In this document: piece after piece, positions 1 to 10,323 of the stretch
Position numbering within the stretch: position 1 is the stretch's first letter
Layout of the letters: every line of letters starts with the position of its first letter
Assembly (NCBI GenBank): GCA_031276675.1
Contig: JAISMO010000163.1
Coordinates: forward strand, 1 to 64,000
DNA length: 64,000 nucleotides
Direction of reading: 5' to 3'
Source of the DNA: Tannerella sp.
GTDB taxonomy: Bacteria; Bacteroidota; Bacteroidia; Bacteroidales; Tannerellaceae
The notes under the pieces: generated by a model
The model's input: the letters and a program-made list of their open reading frames with translations, nothing else
Told to the model about the DNA's origin: nothing
Database searches by the model: none
Program-made: the position numbers and the translations under genes

Positions 1-146
1 TTTTACGGATGAACCCAGATTTTTACCGCATAAATAATGCAACCATAAACAGGCATCGTGTGCATGACGAAATCTGCGCAAACCGGTCCGGTCTGCCCCA
101 TCCGCGTGCGTTGGATACAGCCCGGCTGCCTGTTTCCGGCAATCCA

Positions 147-188
147 CAGTTTGAAAACTGTAGTCGGCGGTTTGAAAACTACACTCTG
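147..188. repeat. Two-unit, 21-bp-period repeat (cagtttgaaaactgtagtcgg / cggtttgaaaactacactctg), possible decayed palindromic array
   Basis: TTTGAAAACT repeated 21 bp apart; first copy is a hairpin ACAGTTT-GA-AAACTGT. Confidence 0.4.
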
Positions 189-217
189 CAAACCGGACAC
201 CCTTGCAGGGTCCGGAT

Positions 218-1279
218 TCAGTGCCTGTAATTTTTCACCGTTTCAATCATGGCAAGTATGTTTTCTACCGGTGTGCCTGCCTGAACGTTGTGGCACGAGC
301 AGCAGATGTATCCCGCGCCGTCGCTGCCGAGCGTTTCCAGGCAGTTTCGCGTTTCGTCGACCACATCCTGCGCCGTGCCGCGGGGCAACACCTGCTGGTT
401 TTCGACGCCGCCGTGAAAGATCAGGTCCTTTCCGAACAGCTGTTTCAGCCGCGCCATGTCCATGCCCTGACATACGTGCTGGATGGGATTCAGGACGTCT
501 ACGCCGCACTCGATCAGTCCGGGAATGACGGGAAACGAAGCGCCGTCGGTGTGGTATAACACCTTTTTGCCGTACCTGTGAATCAGGTCGCACCAGCGTT
601 TCAGCCGCGGCTTGAAATGCGCTTCCCATGATTCGAGCGAGATAAGCAGGTTTTCCTGCATCCCCATGTCGTCGCTGATGAACACAAGGTCCAGTCTGTC
701 GCCCAGTTCCGAAAGCATCCGTTCGAGCATCTCCGTTTGAATCGCGTCGATGCGGTCGAGGGCCGCATCCAGAAATTCGGGATTGGCCAGGGTATCGATC
801 AGGGCATTTTCGAGACCGCGCAGCTGGCAGTAGATTTCGAAATGGGAAATCCAGGGTCCGATGGTTGCAAAATTCCACGACCGCGCTTCGTCGGCCAGCG
901 CCCCGGCGCCTTCGTAATCGAACTGCCCGGGAGCCGGCCAGGAAGGGTATGCCGCCAGTTGGGCGGGCGTTTCGAGGGCGGCCATCGGCGGATGGATGTA
1001 TTCCTGATAGGTGGCCGCTCCGGCCTTGACCTTTCGCGTGGGGACGCCCCACAGGGTGATTTCCCCGCTGTCGTTGGGGTCGAAATAGCGGCCGCCGTAA
1101 CCGGGAAAAATCCACACGATTTTGTCAAGGCCCAGCGCGTTGTATACGGCAAACTCGTCCTGCAGGGAAACATGCGCCCGCAGGGTGTCCAGCACTTCCG
1201 GCGTGCACCAGATATCCACCGGCAGGCGATCGACCGGCTGCCGGTTCAATACGGCATGAATACGTTCTTTTGGAGTCAT
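218..1279 (-). CDS. Uroporphyrinogen decarboxylase (URO-D/MtaA/CmuA-like) family protein
   Basis: 353 aa ORF; N-term MTPKERIHAVLNRQPVDRLPVDIW typical of the URO-D/methyltransferase family. Confidence 0.8.
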   Translation of the reverse strand: MTPKERIHAVLNRQPVDRLPVDIWCTPEVLDTLRAHVSLQDEFAVYNALGLDKIVWIFPGYGGRYFDPNDSGEITLWGVPTRKVKAGAATYQEYIHPPMAALETPAQLAAYPSWPAPGQFDYEGAGALADEARSWNFATIGPWISHFEIYCQLRGLENALIDTLANPEFLDAALDRIDAIQTEMLERMLSELGDRLDLVFISDDMGMQENLLISLESWEAHFKPRLKRWCDLIHRYGKKVLYHTDGASFPVIPGLIECGVDVLNPIQHVCQGMDMARLKQLFGKDLIFHGGVENQQVLPRGTAQDVVDETRNCLETLGSDGAGYICCSCHNVQAGTPVENILAMIETVKNYRH

Positions 1280-1396
1280 ACGAATGTAAAATTAAAAGGG
1301 TGAAGGGTGAACGGCGACTTGTCTGCTGCACGGAGGAAGCGGCCCGGACGGGCGTCGGCACAGGCTTTCGTATCCATCATGCAACCGGAGCGCCGT

Positions 1397-3184
1397 TCAA
1401 AAGTTGATATTGATCCCCGCCAGCGCATGAAAGCCCTGCATCGGATAGCCGTACCACAGTTCCTGCCGGCTGGAGAGGAGATTGTTCAGTTTGGCATACG
1501 CGCCGAATGTGTCGCTGAAGTTCCACGAGGCTCTCAGGTTCAGGTCGTGGAGGTTGCCCATGTCCACGGGTATGCCTCGAAGCAGGGTGCAGCGGCGGGC
1601 GCCCAGGTAATAGTCCAGCGCCAGCGCCAGGGGCCGGAGGGGTTTGACGGTGATGCCGGCATTGATTTCCACTTCCGGGAGGCCGAAGGGCTTCATTTCC
1701 TCCGGCCGGAGCCCGAAGGTCCGGGCCTCGTCGTCGCCCCTGCCGAAAGAGCAGTTGTGATAGACGCCCCTGAGCGAAACGTCCACCTGCTGACGGAATG
1801 CGTATTTCAGGGCCGCCCCTGCGTCAAAAACAGTGACGTCGGGCTGAAAGGCGGTACTGTAATTGCCGAATTGAGCCTGCGCATGGTAATAGGGCACAAA
1901 GAAAACGGCGTTTTCCACGATTTTGTACCCTGCAAAGACGGTCAGCCAGAAGTCGCGCGTGACGCTGCTCCGGATGCCTGCCGTTGCGTCCAGCCAGGTG
2001 CGGGAGGGCAGCGCCGCGCGGGAACAGTCCATGTAACGGTTCCGGCGCGACAGTCCGGCGGCATCGTTTGAACCGGTTTCGCCGCCTGCGCTTGCGTAGA
2101 AGACCGTCCGTCCGGCAATCTGCAACTCTCCGGACACGTTGGGCGAAACAAACGCCTGCATCGAGTCGCCGGAAAGCAGCATCACATTGGCGCCTAATTT
2201 CACATGCCACGTCTCGCCGTCGATCCGGTAGTAGGGTGTAAACGTTGCTTCCAGGCGGTTCCGGTAGCCGAGTGAATCGGTGCGGAGCGGAGAATCGGTG
2301 TAACTGAAATACTGGATGCCGGTAACGATGCCGACACGCCGGTTCTTTTCACCTAAACGGACATTCAGGTCGACCCGTCCCGCGAGCCGGTCTTCGCGGA
2401 GGCCTTCGAGATGCGTTACCGGTCCGTATTTCTGGGAGAAGTGCGTCCAGTCGAAGTCGATGGCGTAGCCGATCCCTGCCTCCCCGTTCGATCGGATACC
2501 CGCATAGCCGCGCAGGGTCTGGTTGGCCTGCTGGGTGTTACGGTCCGCCAGGCTGTCGGGATTCAGCCGCGCGGAAGACACAAGCTGCTCGGGGGCGAGC
2601 GGCCATCCGTAATAGTTGAATCCCGTATAGTTGTATTCCGCTCCGAGGTGCAGGGAGGCGCCGGAAAACTGATGCCGGAAGCCGAGACCGGCCAGGTTGT
2701 CGCTCAGTACGGCCTTTTGTTTGCCTTCCTGAAAAAAGAGAATGCCCCGGTCGAGGTAGGTGACGTTTCCGCCGGTGGAATGGTGGGAGACGTACAGGCG
2801 GAGCAGGTCTTTGTCCGTATCCAGGATATGATATCCCACATCGCCGTTCAGGTTCATAAACATCCCGCCACCGAAATGAAAATACCCGCGCCGCCGGTTA
2901 TAGGGGATTTCCGTCTGGATGGCTCCGGAGGGCAGTACGGTCAACTGTTTCTCCGGGTCGGCCGGGACGGTGAAGGGCGAATAATCTATCGGTCGTTTGG
3001 TTACTTCCGGATCTTTCACTTCGGGCAGCCGGTTCACTTTGTTTGCGTCCTGTACGGTCGGGTCGTATTCGCGTTCCAGCGTCATTTCCCTGTTCAGCCG
3101 GTTGTCCGGTTCCTGTGCTTCGACGGAAAGCGCCATGCCCGTCCACACGGCCAGCATCAAAATCTGTATCTTGTTAGCTTTCAT
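1397..3184 (-). CDS. Outer-membrane beta-barrel / TonB-dependent-receptor-like protein
   Basis: 595 aa with signal peptide, alternating aromatic strands and C-terminal GININF. Confidence 0.6.
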   Translation of the reverse strand: MKANKIQILMLAVWTGMALSVEAQEPDNRLNREMTLEREYDPTVQDANKVNRLPEVKDPEVTKRPIDYSPFTVPADPEKQLTVLPSGAIQTEIPYNRRRGYFHFGGGMFMNLNGDVGYHILDTDKDLLRLYVSHHSTGGNVTYLDRGILFFQEGKQKAVLSDNLAGLGFRHQFSGASLHLGAEYNYTGFNYYGWPLAPEQLVSSARLNPDSLADRNTQQANQTLRGYAGIRSNGEAGIGYAIDFDWTHFSQKYGPVTHLEGLREDRLAGRVDLNVRLGEKNRRVGIVTGIQYFSYTDSPLRTDSLGYRNRLEATFTPYYRIDGETWHVKLGANVMLLSGDSMQAFVSPNVSGELQIAGRTVFYASAGGETGSNDAAGLSRRNRYMDCSRAALPSRTWLDATAGIRSSVTRDFWLTVFAGYKIVENAVFFVPYYHAQAQFGNYSTAFQPDVTVFDAGAALKYAFRQQVDVSLRGVYHNCSFGRGDDEARTFGLRPEEMKPFGLPEVEINAGITVKPLRPLALALDYYLGARRCTLLRGIPVDMGNLHDLNLRASWNFSDTFGAYAKLNNLLSSRQELWYGYPMQGFHALAGININF

Positions 3185-3191
3185 TGTTCAT

Positions 3192-6191
3192 TTATTGATT
3201 TAGTTTCCCCAATCGCTGTTCTATCATGTCGGCAATGTCGTCCTTGCCTTTGTAGTTTTTCCGGAGGTTTGTCAGGTACTGGCGTGCCTGAAAATCATCC
3301 CCCTTGCGGATGTATACGTCCGCCTGCAGAATGAAGGCCCGCGCCAGCCAGTACTGATGGGGCGTTCCCTTGCCGATGAAGTCGGCAAGCTCCTTCGCGG
3401 CTCTGTCGATTTCGTTCCGGTCGAACCAGGACTGCGCCAGCAGATATTTGGCTTCCGCGCCGTAGACCGTCCGCGTGTTTTTGCTTAACACGGTCAAATC
3501 GGCTTCGGCCTTCTGCTTTTCATTCAGTGCGATATACGACTTGGCACGCAGGTAACGCGCCTCCGCTTCAATTTCGGGAGAGAGTTTGGCGCTTCTCAGC
3601 AGTTCGTCGGCGGCCTGCAGCGTTTCCGTCTGCCGGCCGGTCAGCTGTGCGCACCGCATCAGGCCGAGTTTCGCCGCTTCGCGGTTCTCAGCTGATTCGG
3701 CTATCTCGCGCAACTGCCTGAAACTTTCCATGGCCGCAACGTAGTTTTGCTCCAGATATTCGATTTCCGCTTTTCGCGCCAGCGCCTCTTCCCTGAACTT
3801 CGTCTCCCTGCCGGTCAGCACAGCGATATAGCGTTGCATAGCCTCCGAATATTCCTTCTGTGAGAAGGCGATCTGCGCCAGGTAATAATTGGCGTTTGCA
3901 CTGAAGGCGCCGTGCGGGAAGTCATGCAGGTAATGTTGCAGACTCCTGCGGGCGCCGGCACGGTCGTTCCGCATGAAGAGTTTTTCGGCCGCAAAATAGG
4001 TCAGCGAATCCTGTTCGCTCACTTCCAGCCGCACCTCGCCGCCCAGGGAATTGACATAGGCTGCATACGAAGCCACGTCATTGATGTCGACATAGACCGA
4101 TTTCAGGTCCTGCAGGGCGATTTTGGCTTCTTCGCTGCCCGGATAGCGCGAGATGACTTGTTTGTACTCCTCAATCGCCTTCTCGGGCCGGTTGCTGTTG
4201 AAATACAGCAAACCCAGCTGGAGGCCGGCTTTGCGTGCCGGCGTGCCCTGCGGATAATTCGCAATCAGTTGACGAAAGGCTTCCTCCGCCATCCCGGTGT
4301 TCTCCAGCAGGACGCAGGAATGCCCCTTTTCAAACAGCGCATCATCGGCGTAGGACGATTCCGGATATTCGCGGACCAGCCGGTCCATGACGGCGATTTT
4401 TCCCTGATAGTCTTTCTGCAGTCCGAGTACGAATCCACGCTGATAAAGCGCATAGTCGCCGGATGAGGGTTGCAGGGAAGCGGCTTTTGCATAGCTTTCT
4501 TCCGCTGCGGCAAACTGCCGGTTGTAGAAATGACAGTCGCCGATTCGATTGTAGGCGTCGGCATACGAAGCTGCGGAAATGTTCTTTTCCGCCTCCACGT
4601 ACTGCCGAAAGGCCGGGAGCGCCGCTTCATACCGCTGCTGCTTGAAGTAGCTGTATCCCAAATCGTAGCAGGCTATCGCATACATTTCGTCCGAACGGTC
4701 GCGCGCATGATTCAGGTAGGAGCGGAAGTCGGATACCGCTTTGTCAAACTCGCTCAGCCGGTAGTATGACTCACCCCGCCAGAAAAGGGAATGGCCGTAT
4801 GCGGTTGCATCCTGTTTATTCATGGCAAGCGCGCGGTTGAAACAGTCGATCGCCTGTTCGATATCCTGATCGGCATAGGCCTGCGCTCCCAACTGGAAGA
4901 GCACGTTTTGTCGGGCGGCCTGTATTTTTGCGCCCGGCTGTCGTATTTTATCCATGGAAGCCAGCGCCAGTTCATAGTTTTTTGTGGTCAGATACACCTC
5001 CACCAGATGGTCGTTGACCTTGTCCGCGTAGCGGGATTCGGGAAAATCGTTCAGAAAGTCTTCGAAAATCTTTACCGACTCGCCAAAGCCTGAAAACGAC
5101 GTTTCGTGAATCAGCAGGGCATAGTTGTACAGGGCCGTTTCCTGTATCTGTTTGTCATAGGTGGCCGTTGCCGCCCATTCAAAAGCCATCCGGGCATTGT
5201 TCTTGTCGTCCAGGTTCAGGTAACACTGTCCGAGGTACAGAAACGCACTCTGGGTCAGGGCATCCTGCTCCCTGACGGTTTCCGAGAACGCCTGCACGGC
5301 CTTTTTATAATTCTTCCGGTTATAGTGACACACGCCCAGCAAATAGAGGTCGCCCCGCATGGGTGTTTCGACCGCTTCCGCATAGTCGCTCAACAGGGTC
5401 AGCGCCCTGTCCTGATCGCCCTGACGGTAATAAGCATTTCCCAGAATCCGGCGGATTTCGGTGTTGTTGCTGCTGAAGGGATAGGTTTCCAGCAGTTCTT
5501 CACCGCTGCCAATCACTTTGGCATACTGATTTTGCAGGAATTGAATCTGGGTAATGTAATAAAGGCTCTGTTCGCGGTAGAACGGACGGTTTTTCAGTTC
5601 GGTAAATTCGCTCAGGGCCTCCTTATAGTTGCCTTCCACATAGTGGATGTAGGCCAGGTAATAGGAGGCAGCTTCGCGAAAGACGGTTCCGGTTTGCTGG
5701 AGAAGGAGGAAAAGCGGCTGTGCCTCCTTCGGACGGTTCATCTGCAGGAGCGAAAAGGCCATCCGGAAAAGGTACTCCTCGCGCTGTTCCGCTCGAAGGC
5801 GGTCCGGGTCCGACTCGTTCAGCCAGTAGATCGCCGTTTGATAAGCGGCTTCGGCAAAACGGGCGGAACCAAGCAGAAAACAGATTTCATCGCGGTGGCG
5901 CGTGTCCGGCCAGGTTTCCAGGTAGTCTTCCAGCACGTTGCCGGCGTCTTTGCGCCCCTGCTCAAAGGCGATGACCGCCAGCATATAGTCTGCTTCCTGT
6001 ATCAAATCCCTGTCGGCGGACTGTTGCCTGTAGGCCTCGAGCCTGTCGGCGCAGCCGGGGTAGTTCTTCAGGTCGAAAAATTCCTTTCCTTCCAGAAACA
6101 ACCGCTCGGGCGACTCAAACTGCCTGGACCGCTGCCCGAAGGCTCCGTGGCATCCCGCAGTCAGGCATATCAAAACAAGTATTTTCTTCAT
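3192..6191 (-). CDS. Tetratricopeptide-repeat protein, exported
   Basis: ORF 3192..6311; likely start MKKILVLICLTAGCHGAFG at 6191; many TPR motifs (GNAYYRQGDQDRAL, YLGQCYLNLDDKNNA). Confidence 0.75.
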   Translation of the reverse strand: MKKILVLICLTAGCHGAFGQRSRQFESPERLFLEGKEFFDLKNYPGCADRLEAYRQQSADRDLIQEADYMLAVIAFEQGRKDAGNVLEDYLETWPDTRHRDEICFLLGSARFAEAAYQTAIYWLNESDPDRLRAEQREEYLFRMAFSLLQMNRPKEAQPLFLLLQQTGTVFREAASYYLAYIHYVEGNYKEALSEFTELKNRPFYREQSLYYITQIQFLQNQYAKVIGSGEELLETYPFSSNNTEIRRILGNAYYRQGDQDRALTLLSDYAEAVETPMRGDLYLLGVCHYNRKNYKKAVQAFSETVREQDALTQSAFLYLGQCYLNLDDKNNARMAFEWAATATYDKQIQETALYNYALLIHETSFSGFGESVKIFEDFLNDFPESRYADKVNDHLVEVYLTTKNYELALASMDKIRQPGAKIQAARQNVLFQLGAQAYADQDIEQAIDCFNRALAMNKQDATAYGHSLFWRGESYYRLSEFDKAVSDFRSYLNHARDRSDEMYAIACYDLGYSYFKQQRYEAALPAFRQYVEAEKNISAASYADAYNRIGDCHFYNRQFAAAEESYAKAASLQPSSGDYALYQRGFVLGLQKDYQGKIAVMDRLVREYPESSYADDALFEKGHSCVLLENTGMAEEAFRQLIANYPQGTPARKAGLQLGLLYFNSNRPEKAIEEYKQVISRYPGSEEAKIALQDLKSVYVDINDVASYAAYVNSLGGEVRLEVSEQDSLTYFAAEKLFMRNDRAGARRSLQHYLHDFPHGAFSANANYYLAQIAFSQKEYSEAMQRYIAVLTGRETKFREEALARKAEIEYLEQNYVAAMESFRQLREIAESAENREAAKLGLMRCAQLTGRQTETLQAADELLRSAKLSPEIEAEARYLRAKSYIALNEKQKAEADLTVLSKNTRTVYGAEAKYLLAQSWFDRNEIDRAAKELADFIGKGTPHQYWLARAFILQADVYIRKGDDFQARQYLTNLRKNYKGKDDIADMIEQRLGKLNQ

Positions 6192-6205
6192 AATCACTGC
6201 CGGTT

Positions 6206-6244
6206 TTTCCCGGCCCTTCCTCCCCAGAGGAAGGAGCCGGGAAA
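6206..6244. other. Strong hairpin (17-bp stem with one bulged A) between ROK gene and TPR gene
   Basis: TTTCCCGGCCCTTCCTC-CCCA-GAGGAAGG(A)GCCGGGAAA; no U-tract. Confidence 0.6.
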
Positions 6245-6292
6245 GGGTTACTTTCCTTTCATCATTCAAACGCTCAATTACTTCGTTCCGGA

Positions 6293-7258
6293 TCACTCTT
6301 TGGTTTCCCATCCCAGGGCGCTGGCGCCCAGTACGGCGGCATCGCTTTCCTTCAACTGGGAGAACAGCAGTTTCGTCTTGCCGGCAAACACTTTCAGGAC
6401 GTTTTTCTCCATCGAACGCCGGACCGGATCCATGATCAGTTCACCGGCTTTCGTCAGGCCGCCAAACAGGATGATGGCTTCGGGACTGGAGAAGGCGATG
6501 AAGTCGGCAAAGGCTTCGCCCAGCAGTCGGCCTGTCTTTTCAAAAATCTCGACCGACAGGCAGTCTCCCTTGACGGCAGCCTCGTAGACGTCTTTCGAAG
6601 TAATCGTTTCCGGGTCCAGTTCGCGCAGCAGACTGTAGTCCGTGCGGGCAATCAGCAGTTCGCGCGCCGTGCGGGCAACGCCCGGAGCCGAGGCATAGGC
6701 TTCCAGACATCCCCGTCGACCGCATCCGCAGGGTCGTCCGTTTTCGGGGCGGATAATCGTATGCCCCAGTTCGCCGGCAAAACCGTCGTGTCCGTATACC
6801 AGATTGCCTCCGATGACGATGCCGCTGCCTACGCCGGTTCCCAGCGTGATTACGATAAAATCTTTCATGCCCCGGGCCGCGCCATAGGTCATTTCGCCCA
6901 CGGCGGCCGCGTTGGCGTCGTTCGTCAGCGTCACCGGTATCCCGATTCGGTCCATGATCAGCTGCGCCAGCGGAATCCGGCCTTTCCACGGCAGATTGGG
7001 CGCAAAGTCAATGTATCCCGTAAAATAGTTGCCGTTGGGAGCACCGATGCCGATGCCCCGGATCTGCTCCTTCCCGCCAGCCCTGTCAATCACTTCCTGC
7101 AAGGCGTCCACCAGTACGGTGACATAATCGTTTACGTCTTCATAGCGGCCGGTTTTGTCGACGCAACCGCTGTGCAGGATGGTTCCTCTTGCATCCACGA
7201 TTCCGAATTTGGTGCTCTGACCTCCCAGGTCTATCCCGATTACATACGGTTTCTCCAT
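6293..7258 (-). CDS. ROK family sugar kinase (glucokinase-like)
   Basis: IGIDLGGQSTKFGIVD; GHTIIRPENGRPCGCGRRGCLEAYAS zinc motif. Confidence 0.9.
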   Translation of the reverse strand: MEKPYVIGIDLGGQSTKFGIVDARGTILHSGCVDKTGRYEDVNDYVTVLVDALQEVIDRAGGKEQIRGIGIGAPNGNYFTGYIDFAPNLPWKGRIPLAQLIMDRIGIPVTLTNDANAAAVGEMTYGAARGMKDFIVITLGTGVGSGIVIGGNLVYGHDGFAGELGHTIIRPENGRPCGCGRRGCLEAYASAPGVARTARELLIARTDYSLLRELDPETITSKDVYEAAVKGDCLSVEIFEKTGRLLGEAFADFIAFSSPEAIILFGGLTKAGELIMDPVRRSMEKNVLKVFAGKTKLLFSQLKESDAAVLGASALGWETKE

Positions 7259-7478
7259 AACTGTTCTTTTAATATTAATATACGATAATTTTCAGGAACA
7301 AAGAAAACGTATTTCTGCTAATAATACAATATGGCCGTTCGACAAAACGGGAATTTGATCATGAATTATGAATTATTATGAAGCGGAAAAAGCGTAACAG
7401 TCTGAAATACAACCACCGCAAAACCTGTTTCTTCACCAGATAAAGTATGCTGTAAAGTCCCGGAGGGATGACTTTTTA

Positions 7479-7748
7479 TTATACATCGCGCGGTACGGGT
7501 TTGTGCATGGCACGGTTCGATAAAAGTCCCGGGAAGACTTGCAGCCTTACTTTCCCATCCGGACGGAATCCGGAGTGATTCTTGCCGGGTTCCGGCAAGT
7601 CGCAATCCGGGCAGATTCTAACTTTCCGGGTTCCGGCAAGTCACAGGAGTGATTCCGACTTTCCGGAACCCGGAAGGACGACATGCCGTCCCCGACGTTT
7701 TTTTTATCGGACTGAGCCATGCACAAAACCATGCCGCGCGATGTATAA
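7479..7748. repeat. Inverted-repeat-bounded palindrome cluster (MITE-like)
   Basis: Arms 7479-7525 and 7702-7748 are 47-nt inverted repeats with about 6 mismatches; interior has several CCGGGTTCCGG-type palindromes. Confidence 0.75.
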
Positions 7749-7898
7749 CTATAGAAGGTTGAATCCGTAACGGCGGAGTGACGGAGCGACAGTCACGCTT
7801 CACGGCCTGCGATCGACTTCCCGCCGCCTTTACTCCGTCAGTGAACGCATACCTCAAACAGCGCCCCGGGAAAAGATTCGACCGAAAATTTTAAATCC

Positions 7899-7928
7899 TT
7901 GTCTGAAGGATAAATAGTCGTACCTTTG
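7899..7928 (+). promoter_or_regulatory. Bacteroidetes-type promoter upstream of sugar isomerase
   Basis: TTG-N19-TACCTTTG. Confidence 0.6.
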
Positions 7929-7972
7929 TTGCAACGGATAACGACCGTGAACACATCATTTTAAACAGAAAC

Positions 7973-9400
7973 ATGGAAAGAAAAATTGAATTGAAAGTCG
8001 GCCTTGCCGGCGTGGGATTAGACACGTACTGGGGACAGTTTGAAGGGTTGTTGCCCCGGCTGACGGGCTATCAGAAGGCCATCGGCGAACGCATGAGATC
8101 GCTGGGCGCCTGCGTGGTGGACGCCGGCATGATAGACCGGCCGCAGAAAGCCGTTGCAGCGGCTGTGCAACTGAACAGCGAAGAGGTGGAACTGCTGTTT
8201 GTCTTTATTTCCACCTATGCGTTATCATCTACAGTCCTGCCGCTTGCGCAGCGGGTCAGGGCGCCCGTGATCCTGCTGAATATCCAGCCTGTTGCGGCCA
8301 TGGACTACGAATATCTCAACGGCATGGAGGACCGGGGAAAAATGACGGGCGAATGGCTGGCGCACTGCCAGGCCTGTTCAGCTCCGGAGTTTGCCTGCGT
8401 GTTTAACCGTGCGGGTATCCGTTACGACATGGTGACCGGATACATGCAGGAGACGTGCGTGTGGGACGGGATTGCAGAGTGGATTGATGCCGCCCGCGCG
8501 GTCAGGGGTATGCGTGACAACCGGCTGGGCATACTGGGACATTATTACTGCGGGATGCTGGACGTGTATACGGACACGACGTTGCAGTCGGCCGTTTTCG
8601 GAACCCACATCGAGTTGCTCGAAATGTGCGAGTTGAAGGCTTTTCGCGATGCGGTGACCGACAGCGAGCGGGCGGCCAAACTGCAGGAGTTTCGGACACG
8701 CTTCGACGTGGCTTCGATCTGTGAGGCATACGAGCTGGAACGCGCCGCGCAGACATCGGTGGCGCTGGATAAACTGGCGGAAGCGCATCGGCTGGGTTCC
8801 ATGGCCTACTATTACGAAGGCTATGCAGGGAATGAATACGAAAATATTGTCACGTCGGTGATTGCGGGCAATACGCTGCTGATGGGCAATCAGATTCCGG
8901 TAGCCGGAGAATGTGAGGTAAAGAACGTACAGGCGATGAAAATCATGTCGCTGCTGGGAGCGGGAGGTTCATTTTCCGAATTTTACGCGATGGATTTCAA
9001 CGACGACGTTGTGATGCTCGGACACGACGGTCCGGCACATTTCGCCATGGCCGAGGGGCGTGTCAGACTGGTGCCGCTGCCTCTCTATCACGGTAAACCG
9101 GGCAAAGGACTTTCCATTCAGATGAGTGTACGGCACGGCGATGTGACGCTGCTGTCGGTCTGCGAAGGAAAAGACGGGCTTTTTCTGCTGGTAGCCGAAG
9201 GCGAATCGGTGCCGGGACCTGTGCTGCAAATCGGGAACACCAACAGCCGTTACCGTTTTGCCTGCGGTGCGCGCGCGTTCATAGAGCGGTGGAGTAAAGC
9301 GGGACCTTCCCATCACTGCGCCATTGGCGTGGGGCACGTAGCCGGCAAACTGGAAAAAGTGGCCTTCCTGCTCCGTATTCCGATCGTGAGGGTGGAATGA
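7973..9400 (+). CDS. L-fucose/L-arabinose isomerase family protein
   Basis: 475 aa; family-like [16 protein letters not shown]-term and C-terminal [19 protein letters not shown]. Confidence 0.75.
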   Translation: MERKIELKVGLAGVGLDTYWGQFEGLLPRLTGYQKAIGERMRSLGACVVDAGMIDRPQKAVAAAVQLNSEEVELLFVFISTYALSSTVLPLAQRVRAPVILLNIQPVAAMDYEYLNGMEDRGKMTGEWLAHCQACSAPEFACVFNRAGIRYDMVTGYMQETCVWDGIAEWIDAARAVRGMRDNRLGILGHYYCGMLDVYTDTTLQSAVFGTHIELLEMCELKAFRDAVTDSERAAKLQEFRTRFDVASICEAYELERAAQTSVALDKLAEAHRLGSMAYYYEGYAGNEYENIVTSVIAGNTLLMGNQIPVAGECEVKNVQAMKIMSLLGAGGSFSEFYAMDFNDDVVMLGHDGPAHFAMAEGRVRLVPLPLYHGKPGKGLSIQMSVRHGDVTLLSVCEGKDGLFLLVAEGESVPGPVLQIGNTNSRYRFACGARAFIERWSKAGPSHHCAIGVGHVAGKLEKVAFLLRIPIVRVE

Positions 9401-9483
9401 CAGTTGTTACGGCAGATGCGGCGCCATTCGGAATGCAAACTCCGCCCGATACCCAAACGGTTCTGCGCAAGGCATACCTGCCG

Positions 9484-10011
9484 CTATCCTTCTTCTTCCC
9501 GGTATTTTGCCGCCAGATAGGACAGGTATGTATTGATTTGTTTGATGGCCTCCAGCGTTTCCGGATGGACCTCCCTGTGTTGCAGACGCAGGAGCAGATA
9601 ACCGTAGAGTGCGGTAAAACAGGTTTCCAGTTCGGGCATCTCGATTCCGCCCGACTTTGTACGCAGGTGGATGATGTGCGGGAGCGTTTTGTAGTAGAGC
9701 GCGCCGTAAACCGTTTCCTTCGGGTCTTTCAGCAGACGCAGATGCAAATCCGTCAGGTTGATCAGTACATTTTTGTTCAATTGAATATGGCCGCTTTCCA
9801 TGACGCCTTCGCTACGCATCATCTCAATCAGTTCTTCATACCAGCGGGTGATTTCCTGCCTGACTTCTTCCGGCTGTTCGCAGGTGTCGATCAGCGTACG
9901 CCGTATCCGGTCGATGTCAAACCGGGCGGCCCGTATCAAGTCTTCTATCTGCCACATGTAGATCAGATATTCTGCGATATTCTCTTTTCGCTTCTTTCGT
10001 GCAACTATCAT
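9484..10011 (-). CDS. DUF4924-like hypothetical protein
   Basis: MIVARKKRKENIAEYLIYMWQIEDLIRA; start at 10011 preferred. Confidence 0.6.
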   Translation of the reverse strand: MIVARKKRKENIAEYLIYMWQIEDLIRAARFDIDRIRRTLIDTCEQPEEVRQEITRWYEELIEMMRSEGVMESGHIQLNKNVLINLTDLHLRLLKDPKETVYGALYYKTLPHIIHLRTKSGGIEMPELETCFTALYGYLLLRLQHREVHPETLEAIKQINTYLSYLAAKYREEEG

Positions 10012-10323
10012 GCCGCAAAAATACGATAAAATTCCCGTCCGTCGCAACCCTTCCGCGAGACTTGCTCCCATTCCGGCGGTCGCATTCTGTCGCCGGAGAC
10101 GTTAAGCGTTTTTCAATGCCGGCACATAAACTTTCCGTATCCTTTTCCCTGAATTTAATTTATGCCTAAACCGGCAATCCCTTATCCTTAATAATGAATG
10201 CATGTCAAACGGGAGCTTCCTTCAAACGAAAACGGATTGTGGATTCTCGGCAAAAAAAATTAACAGGAAAGAGATGTTTCCGCGTAAAAAAACCGTATTT
10301 TTGCCCGCACAAAAACGGATTGA

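Noticed and set aside
5106-6587. 493-aa plus-strand ORF opposite TPR and ROK genes
   Set aside because: Antisense shadow spanning two confident genes.
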